From Candidatus Omnitrophota bacterium (lineage in GTDB: Bacteria > Omnitrophota > Gorgyraeia > Duberdicusellales > 4484-171), in the NCBI GenBank assembly GCA_028702365.1, contig JAQVOZ010000032.1:1-10711 (forward strand): a DNA stretch of 10,711 nt, given 5' to 3'. Within the stretch, counting starts at the first letter, position 1. Each line of letters starts with the position of its first letter. The notes under the pieces were generated by a model. It searched no databases, was not told the origin of the DNA, and worked only from the letters and a program-made list of their open reading frames with translations. The translations under genes and the position numbers were made by a program. Shown in pieces: positions 1-9,700 of the stretch.

Positions 1-735
1 TTGCCGTTCAAGTTCTTGAGAGAGAGGCGTTTTATCAATCATTTGACAACGCGCCGCTGCGCCTAAAGAGGCAACGTTATATATATAAGCATAATCTGCA
101 GCAATAGGTTTAGAAAGTTTTAGCTTAATCAGCTCCTGAGGCGCATATCTGTAATACAAATCCGGCTGGTTAACAACTATTATAAAGCCTTTATAGACGG
201 GCTCGCCTGCCGCATCTTTTACGCGCTCAACAGCTAATTCATATCTTTTCCCTTGGCTAAGGCTATGCCCTTTCTGCCTTTCTACATTGTAAAGTTTTTT
301 TACTGCCCTGCTTGATGTGCTTTTTACGTCAACAAGGTATTTGCCTGGTTCAATTCCATTTTTTATCGCGCCGTCTTTGCCTATAGAGATAATCATATCC
401 GGATTCACTATAAATTCTTCGCTGTTGGCAGTTACAACAGGAAACTTTTCTTCAAATGACTCAAGTTGCGCTCCCAAGTTTTCCTCCATATTTTCAGTTG
501 CTTCTAAAACCAGGAAAAAGTAGTCATTCCACTCTTCGCGGCTGCTTGCCTTAGGGCCGATTGCATCCAATAAACGGAAAAATTGTTTTTTTCTTTTCTC
601 TGCAAATCTCTCCACCATATCTTTTTGCGCAGGGGGGAGATTTGGAAATACGTCTTTCCAAAAGCGCTTTCTGTTTCTTTTTATGCGCTTGATTTTCATC
701 TGTTTCTTTTGGTCTTTGCTCATTCGTCTATAATC
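1..735 (-). other. PD-(D/E)XK nuclease-like domain, incomplete at the window edge (residues 3326-3570)
   Basis: A very basic start (KKQMKIKRIKRNRKRFWKD, 3333-3351) is followed by helices. NPDMIIS comes next, with Pro3437-Asp3438 (bases 397-402), then GKYLVDVKSTSS with Asp3461-x-Lys3463 (bases 322-330). This gives PD-x22-DxK, the core of the PD-(D/E)XK nuclease fold. A helix with Gln and Tyr, SQGKRYELAVERV (3485-3497), follows at the place of the Q...Y motif seen in RecB/Cas4-type members, then the strand YKGFIIVVNQPD (3506-3517). The basic lead-in suits nucleic-acid contact. Spacing is within the family range, but the fold is highly variable, so this is a motif-based call. The domain may continue left of base 1. 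Confidence 0.45.
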
Positions 736-3700
736 TCCTGCGCTGGAACTGGCTGACGAAGCCCTGCCGGCTTTTTTAAGATGTTCAACCATCTCGGCAG
801 TGTTACGGAAAATTCTTACGGTAAATTTTGCGTTCTCCTCTTTTAATTTTCTGCCGGCAAAACCCAGATATTGCTGTCCGTAGATAAAAATCCGGTAGGG
901 AACAAGCGCCAAACCGTATTTTGAAAAGTGGCCGCCTGATATATGCGACTGCACAAAATCCCGATAGACCCTGTCAGGGTTATTTACTATTTCCGGCCTT
1001 ATGTTTTCTACGTAATCAAAAGGGATAAGTATTTCAGCCTTTTTCTCAGGATCGCCTTCCTTAACGCCAAATACTCCTAAAACTACCCCGAAAAGCGCTG
1101 CATTCAAACATACTCTCCAGGCTTGCCCATAAAGCACAGTTGTAATTTTTTGCGCGTTGACGGACTTAACATACTCTTGAACTTTCCGTGTTATTTCTTT
1201 ATCATATTTGTTATATCCTATTTCTAAAGTGCCATCTACCCTGGTACCGGCTTGAGCGAGTATATCGCAAACCTCGCTGCGCTTACGAGTATGCACCGGA
1301 ATTACAACCAAATGATCATTGCCTTGCTGCCTTAAGCCTTGCTTATCGCCTTTATTAACTGATGAGCTGGCCACGCTTAACGCCTGATTTCTATTTTGAG
1401 TTTTACCGCGGTTAGGACCTTTCCTTAGAATAACACCGTAAGCAACGGGAAAACCTTCACTATTTTTTATTACCCCGGCATCGGCCTCTAGCGTATTCCT
1501 AAAATATTTTTCTATGTGTGGCGCAGAATTAAAAAGTTCGGAAAAGAGATTTTTGAGCATCTCTATAGAAACTCTTACTTCTTCCAAGGCTTTTTGAATA
1601 CATTCATTTACTTCTGATCTTATTGCCGGCATAACCTGTATTCTGCGGGCTTCCTGCAACAATTTAAGCCTTTCTGTTTGGATTTCCCTATTCAGGCCAC
1701 CCGGGCACGCCAACGAATCCTCCAAGGCTTTGATCAACTTATTGATGTTTTTAAAATTACCTGTTTCTACATATCGCTGGACTTGAATTAAAAAATCTTT
1801 GTCTTTTTCAAAACCATCTAATTTTTTGCGCAGGCTTTGAATAATAGCAGACTTTGGATGGTGTAAAACTAAAATTAAAGTTCCTGCCGGCTTTATTATC
1901 CTTTGCATTTCCCTGATAGCAGTTTGTTTGCTTTCTGGCTTTAAATAATCCCAGGTAAAGCTTGCAATGGCGGCGTTAAAAAATTTATCCGGCAGTCCGG
2001 TTTTCTCAATGGAAGCCGAGCGATAGTTAATTTTTTGCGCGCCGCAAATAGCCCTGGTATCAAGATTAAGAAGGTCGACTCCATAAAGTTTTATTTGTGG
2101 AAATTCCTCGGCTAATTGGCGTAACATCCACAAATCAGCTCCAGCACCTAAATCAACCACGAAAGCTTTCGGATTACCCTTAACCAGGCTCTTAACATTA
2201 GACACGATAAAATCTCTTACTTCCATAGGATAACCCTGGCGGAAAGCTCCTTCTCCGGATTCCTTATCCTTCCAAAAACCTTTCCAAAACTTTTCGCTTT
2301 TGTCCTGTTTTTTATCGCTATTGGCATTTACCGATGCCACGGAAGAACTTGTCCGAACGAGCCTATAAGAAGAAACCGGCTGCAATAGGTGTTCTGCCCC
2401 CGTGGTTACTGACCAGCCCTTGGCAGAAAAACAAACTTGCACATGTCGATTGATATTAATAACCCTTTCAGCCTGCTCTTTGCCTGCTGCTTCAGTTAAA
2501 ATATTTATCGAACGAAGATATTTTTCCGCCGGCCTCTTAACAACAGCGTTTGCGTATATAGAAGGGATAGATACGGTTTCTAGATTTCCGTTTCCGCGGT
2601 TACATACAACAGCCAGCAACTGTTTGATTTTTTCTTTCTCAGAAACCGCATTTATTATTTTAGTTAATGGAACTTTTTGCGCAGCTATGCTTCCTTTATG
2701 TGCGCGGCCGTGTATGGCAATTGCCGGGCCTTCATAAAAATAACATTTTTTGATTTTATCGGAGGTTCCTTCCACCAAAACGAATTTATTGCTTTTAGCT
2801 GAAGTTGGAACGAATTCAATAACATTGCGGGCGCGCTTATGTGGCGCTTTAAGCCTGTTAACTTTTGAGAAAACAAATTCTTTCCCATCTACAACTAATC
2901 TTTCTCCTCCGTATCGTTTAAGATATTCATCAAGCGGCATTATCTTACGTTTTTCTATGGCCTGCGGCAGGGCAATTACTATGCTTGTGCCTGAGTTGGG
3001 AGCAGAAAATACCTCGACATTACCTCCGGCTTTTTCTACTTCTTTCTTTACGAATGCTAATCCTACTCCTCCTTTAAGCGTTTTGCGAGTAGTAACATCT
3101 TTTTCAAACACCAGATTTATTTTTTCCTGAAAAGTCATGCGCTGGACTTGTTGGCTGTCTATTATTCCAAGCCTTACCGCAGACTGCGCAATACTGTCTG
3201 CATCAATGCCGCGGCCCTCATCGCTTATTATAATAAGTGCGCGCTTGCCGCGGCCTTTTTTCTCAAGATGGGTAATAACGGAAATATTCGAACAAAAAGG
3301 AGAGAAATCTATGGCATTAATCATAATTTCTTTTAAGGCCCACATCAGGTCTTCGTTATTGATTCTGACTCCAGGCAAGTTTTCGGCATATCTCTCTTGT
3401 ATATTAAGGCCTCTATTTAGAAGGATTATTGCCTCTTTCCTTCTTATGGAAGCAACAGCTTCTTTTACACATTTATTAACATCGGTAGTCATAACTGCGG
3501 CTGCGGCAGAGCTCGCTATTGATTCTCGCCTGTATGGCTGCGGGCTAAACTGCATTCCAAAGAGGACGCCCCCTAATGGCATATTTTGAGGCGTATCAAC
3601 CGCATCTGCTAATTTATCAAGAGCTCCATCCCAACGTTGAGCAGGCTCTGCTTCAAATTTTGAATCAATAATCCATTGAGTGTTTTTGTTGCGGCGTAAA

Positions 3701-6700
3701 CCTGCGAGGTCTCCCCCATAAACAGTGGTAGAAAGCTTACGCCACCCCCGTTCCATTACAGCTTCTACAGGCATTCCTGAACCGGAATCGATTATATAAA
3801 TATATATTCTCTTTTCTTTTGAGGGTAACGGCAAAGTTTTAGCCATCACAAGAACCAAAGCTACCCCACCATTGCCAGCTCCTGCATTTTGACCAACAGC
3901 ATGCTGAAGCGTGTTTCGTGCCATTACGCGCACAATATCGCCCTGTTGGCCATCCAATCTCATAAAGCCATTAGACTCTAAAAGTATATTGATGCCGTTA
4001 ACAATGCGAAGGCCGCCCAGCCATTTATATTGCTCTTTCGGTATATGATGCCTATCCCTGGCTACCTGCAACTTTGAAAGATAGTTTCTGTTTAAAAGAT
4101 AACATCCCAATAGAGAAAAAGCACTGCGTCTTTTAGCGCCAGTTAGCCATTTTTGTTTGATATATTCCGCTATATTAATACCCGGACAGGATAGCTTGTG
4201 CCATAAATCGTAAATGGATTGTTCAAGCACAGGGGAATTCCATTTATGCAGGTTTAAAGAAGAGGAAGAAACTTTTTCATGGTCAAAGCCAAACAGGGAA
4301 AGTTGTCTGTAGTGGTTTCCTCCGGCTTTAAGCGGGGCGTCAAATTCCTCGGCGGTTCTTGGATACAGCTGCCTTAAAGATAATTTTTCAACACTGTAAT
4401 AATCTAGCGGCGGCGCCCTTCCGGGCTTAAGCATCCAATCAAATAAATCATTTCTGAATTGGCCTTTTTCATCTACAGGCCAGAGCGGTAAATCCCCTAA
4501 AGTTTTACCGTTAATATTTATTTCGCTAAAAAGCTTTTCCCTTTTTTCCTGACGGCGCAAATCCCTGGAATAATTTTCAAGAATCCAGCCTAAAGCCGGC
4601 TGTTGACTGTCCCTGCTGTTAGCGGGAAAAGGCATATTACTTGTCGGAATAGTTCCTATTAGATGACCAAACCGCTTACCTCTGGGTAAACTGCGGTGCG
4701 TTGACCGCTTTATTGTATTAAGCCATGTACCAAAGCTTTCTTGCAAGGGTTTCCAGATAAGCGGGCGCTGACTAACTTTGTTTCTGATATATGCCTGCAT
4801 AAATTCTTCAACCGCGCCGGCAGTCCACCAATGTTTGGCTTCTAACAAGTGCCTTTGCGGATATAAGGATTTTTTTATCGGAAAATTACGGTCATTTTGC
4901 CAATTACGCAAAACAAGATCCGAATTATCCCAGGCACGGTTATCATAGAAATTCCTGAGGTAAAAATCTCCGATTAATGGCGCAGGGAAAAACAAGGCGT
5001 GGTCTTTAAGCCAGTTTCTCAATTGTGCCTGGTCAGCTAAGTTCATTTTTTTCAGTCCTGCGAGCGCTTCCTCTACTGATAACACAGAAGAAGCAGACGA
5101 AGATACGGCCTTTATGCGTTTCTTTATTGAAAGATAATATTTCTGCTGAAGGAGTTGCGCGTTTTCTATGATGCTATTAAGCACGCCGGGGTTTAAAACC
5201 CGCGAAATCCAGTTTATGTCTTTGCCGTTTAATTCAGCGCTGCCAAAAGCGAAATCTGTCAATTGCCCCATTATTTGATTAGTTCTTTTTAGCCCTGATT
5301 TTTCAACCTGGTAAGCGCCGTATTCCAATAAATCCCTGTCATAGGTCCATTCTCTTACTGCCTTATTCTCATGCCTTGCGATATGGCCGGCCATTTCATG
5401 CATAACAGAAGAATATAAATCCGCGGGATTTAAAAATTCATTTTCCGCAATTACAACTACATAATTTATTTTTCCATAATAATCCAGAGGAAGCGTCAAA
5501 GCTCTTGGTTCGGTGTGAATACCCTCAAACCTTCTTTCCTGCTCTAGGCCAACGGTTTTGACTATTGCTTTTAAATACGGGGTTGTAACAGCCTGGATGC
5601 GGTTATCTTTAATGAGCGGAAAAATAACAGCGTAATCCTGCGGTAATACTTTTTTGATTAGCGCAAGACTCAATCCGATGTGACGCAATTCTTCTGCATT
5701 AAGCAGCCTCACCTGCTGCTGTATTTCTTCAGGAAGAGTTCTTAAATTTTTACGCAGCCTAAGATAATCCCTGTCCAAAAATTTGTTTCCGGAAAATGCG
5801 GTTGCCCCCGAAGAAGAACGGCCGAAGCGAATTGCGGCTTTATTTTTTGTCTGGTATCTCGTTCTGGCTTTATTGCCGGGGTTGAGCGGCCTGCGTAATA
5901 ACCCAAGGATAATTTTGTTTCTTAAATTAAGGCCCCCTACGGCAAAACCGCTAGGTCTACTTAACGTAACCGAAGAAGAAACAGCCCCCAAAATGCGGGA
6001 TTTCTTCACCAAGGAAGATTTGTGCAACACCGGCTTTATAGCCAGGGCACTTTTTTCGGCGCGTTCGCGTGAAAAAGAAACTTCGGGATGATTTTTAAGA
6101 TATTCCCTGACGCCTTTTATTTTATTTTCCAGGTAATTCTTTTGCGCACCAGAAGGGAGAAAATTTTTGTAGGCTTCTATCCTCTTAATGAGTTTAGCGT
6201 AAGGCAGAATATTTATCCCGTTTTTAAGTCCATAGCCGATAACTGCCAGCTGGCCAGCCGGCGGCAGGGAAGAATTATAGGCGAATTCGTAATCTTCGCT
6301 GTTACGCTGCCCGGCATTCAATTCCAATTTAGGCGCGGCCGGGACAATAAAATTCTTTGCCGCCAACGCATAACCGAGAATGTAATGATAGAATTTCGCA
6401 TACGCTAAAAATCTTAACTCATCGGTATTGGTCTGCGCGGTCAGCGCGTGAACGTCGCGACGGACCTGCGGTAATATTTTCGCTAAGGTTTCATCTATCT
6501 CGGCATCGCGGCGTTTCGTTTCGTTAACGCGGTCAGCGATTTCTTCCAACGCTTTCGCGCGCACTTCCGCATCGATTGTTTCGTCAGTATAGACGCCTAC
6601 TACTACACCGAAAGCCGAAGGATTAACCCTGGCACCGGCTGCGCGGTTGAATAAATCCACGCGGCGCAGGAAAGAAAAATATTCCAAAATAAGTATATTG

Positions 6701-9700
6701 GTTTTCAGGTCGCGATAAAAACCCGTGAGATGACGGGCGTCCAGTTTTATCCGCGGTAAAATTGCGGCTGAAAAAGAGACGAGCTCTTTTGTTTCTTTGG
6801 AAATTTCCGCTTGCGGCAGCAGGGCCGCTTCCCATAAAGTTGCCAAAGCGGGCAAAACCCTGAAACGGTATAACGGTTCGATTTGCCCGTCGGCATATAA
6901 TACACTCACCATCAGTATAATGCGTTTTAAATGCGGCCTCGCCTTCAAATCCCGGACGTCTTTCGCGAAAGCGGATAATTTATCGAAGAAACTGTTGCGC
7001 AGCCGTTTAAATTCCGGGTAACGCATAAGACGCATAAAGTTTTTTACGAAATTATCGTCGTTATCCGCAGTTTGTTCCCGGGCGTTTATAATCGACTTAG
7101 CGTCTGTTTCGCGGGAAAATGCCGCCGCCCAAACCCAGTTATGCTGGCTGGGCGAGGCCTCTAACGCGCGTAACATTTCAACAACCAACGGCTCAATATC
7201 TTCGTTTAAAACCTGCCAGATAAGCCCGGTTTGCTTCTCCCGCACAAATAGATTTACTATTATTTTAAGCGATTGAGGCGTGACCAAATTCTGGCGGCCA
7301 CTTTGAGATAAGAAAATAACTTCGCGCAGAAGGGTTTCCGAATAAATACTAAGCTTATTCGCAGTGGGTGAAAGTTCTTTCCGCTTCTTTTCAATTACCT
7401 CGGCTTGGAAGGCAACCGGGACTTCCTTAAAAATACCGTGAACATAACGCAGCATTTCCGCGCGGAAAATATGCCAGCCGGTATCGGAGAAATAATCTTT
7501 GTATTTATTATTTAAGCGCGCGAAAAACGGAATTATTGGATCTTCAGGGTCAAGCGTGCCGATTTTAAGGAAAATCCTTAAAATTTCATCCATAGCCATC
7601 TGGGGTAAAGCAAAGCCGCGTAAATCAGGGAATGACCTGATTTCTTCTTCCAGCTCGATTACCTTCTCCCGCGACTGCGGCAGACGCAGGGTTATGCTGC
7701 CGTTTTTGCGAAAATCCAAATAATCTACCAGGGTAAAATGGTTTTTTACCCTTCCCGGTACAAGAGTCAAAGCAAAATCCAAATCGATAATATCCTGCAC
7801 GGTATGCGCGCTAAATACTTTGCCCTGCAAGGCTTCGAGAACCCTGGCTCTCTCCCAGACGACAAACTCTTTAATCTGTGACGCGGTTTTCTGGAAATTG
7901 CCTATTGACCATCGATGAAAAAATTGGCCGAGAGAATTGTCCGCCGGTTTCTCGGAGGCTATTTTGTTAAGCCTGCTCCAAAGCGGCAGGCTTTCGCCCT
8001 TATCAAAAGATTCTACGCTCAAGAAAGCCAAAAACAACATCCGGATATGCGCGTCGAATTCCTTTTGCTGCTTAGAGCCGAATTGTTTTCTCAGAAAATC
8101 CAAACTCAAACTGCAAGGTTCGCTAAGCCGGGAAAGATACATTTCAAACACACTTTTTTCTTGGGAAGACAAATACCGCAGCGCTTCGGCTTTAAACTTG
8201 GCGGCGGTTATAGTCTGCGGGGCGGCGACGGGAACTTTTTCGTAACCACCTAAATACCCCGACAAGAGTGACGCCCCCATTAGTTTTACTGCCCCGCGGC
8301 GGTTTATGCTGGCGGCGGAACCCGGGGATGAGGCGACCTTACCTCTATTAATGTAAGCGTTTACTTTGCGGGCAAAAATAAAAGGCATATTCGGTGATGA
8401 AGCACTTTTCCGGTTTGATTTTAAACTATCTGGATTTACTTCTGCTTTTATCAGCGCAACCGATTTAACTGCGGAAAGTTTTTGCGCGGCAGTTTGTTTC
8501 TTTAACTGCCGTTTGTCGATATGAAACCCGGCGGTTTTATTGCGAATAGACAATTTTTCAGCTGACATACATGATTGCATCCTGTTTATTTCTTCCAGGC
8601 GGACAAATAGCAATTCATTCTTTTTGTTTTTAAATCTTCCGTTTTTGATGTCTCTATGAGTCAGATTGCTCCTTAATGTTAAATCTGATAAAATCTGTCT
8701 TAAGTGCGCTTCCTGGCGCCTGGCTGCATTAAAAACTCTAGATTTTGACGAAACAGCGGACGAGCTTCTGAAATTTCTACGGCTTGCAGGTGCAAACGTA
8801 AAGAAATAACGTAAAATATCCGGCAATTCATTGCGCCAGCATCCCCAGCCATGGTCTTCGTATAATTCGGTATATTTTATCTTTATATTTTTATGCTGCT
8901 TTTGCGACAATCTCCTCGCAAAATCTCTGTTAACGCCAAGAAAGTTATATCCTCTTTTATAGCCGGTGATTCTAACGTTTGTTGAGTATAAGCCGGCGCT
9001 TAAATAGATAACAAGAGGCACGGGGTTGGTCAAATCTAATAAATCTGCCTTCCCCTGGGAACAGCTACGCATATAGTTGTAAGGGAGAAATGTAGATTGG
9101 CTTGCGACTTTACCAAACAAACGATTTTGAGAAAAAGCAATACCCAAGGACACAAAACCGCCCAAACAATACCCTAAAATAAGCCTTGCCTTGGGTGCGT
9201 TAATGGCGCGATAACGGCTGCCAACGAAAGGCACCAGCCTATCGGTAATAAGTTTGATAAATCTCTCCGTGTTCCTCATATATTCGGTTATGCGATTGAT
9301 TTCTCCCTTGGGCGAAACGATAAATACTGCGATTACAGGTTCTATTTGCTTAGTTTCAATTAGATTATCAAGAACGCGTCTGGCATCTGCCAATTCTTCA
9401 TGAATATAATCATTGCCATCTAAAAAATATACCGTGGGGTATAGCCTTTGGTTATTTTCAAAATTGTGGTAGCCGGAAGGAAGATATACTTCTGCCTTAA
9501 GGTTGTTTCCAGGATGATTAAGCCCAATGTTAATTTCTTCGATGGTTCCTCTATGCTGTGGTGTATTTTTAATGGCCTCATCAATTTGGCGGTATCGCGG
9601 CATAAGCAGTTCGGAATTTTTTACTATCCAATTATTATGTTTTGTCGCGGAATGGCGCCGGTTGAGAGGATCAAGTATCAACACATCATCGGCTGGCGTT

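Noticed and set aside
716..746. AGGAG about 10 bases before an in-frame ATG (residue 3330), just after a Ser-rich linker, as an internal translation start for the nuclease-like domain
   Set aside because: The match is short and the spacing a little long. In a purine-rich frame of this length such matches are expected by chance. Ribosome profiling would be needed to support it.
1063..1113. Hydrophobic stretch VCLNAALFGVVLGVFGV as a transmembrane helix
   Set aside because: It has only 17 residues, is Gly-rich, and is embedded in a soluble-looking alpha/beta domain. A buried helix or strand is more likely.
3421..3492. HisKA dimerisation/phosphoacceptor domain before the second ATPase
   Set aside because: The helices are there but no His in an H-box context is present, so I do not call a complete histidine kinase.
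3137..3589. A 150-codon plus-strand ORF opposite the second ATPase domain
   Set aside because: It lies antisense to a well-supported GHKL domain, its translation resembles no family, and it is a by-product of the opposite strand's codon pattern. The same holds for the other plus-strand ORFs (for example 2402-2737, 7915-8253 and 9448-9843).
4627..8400. Repeated AAAAGGCATATT on the plus strand (near 4630 and 8388) and the matching NMPF tetrapeptide as a repeat or recombination site
   Set aside because: The shared core is only about 12 bases and the flanks differ. Coincidence is the simplest explanation.
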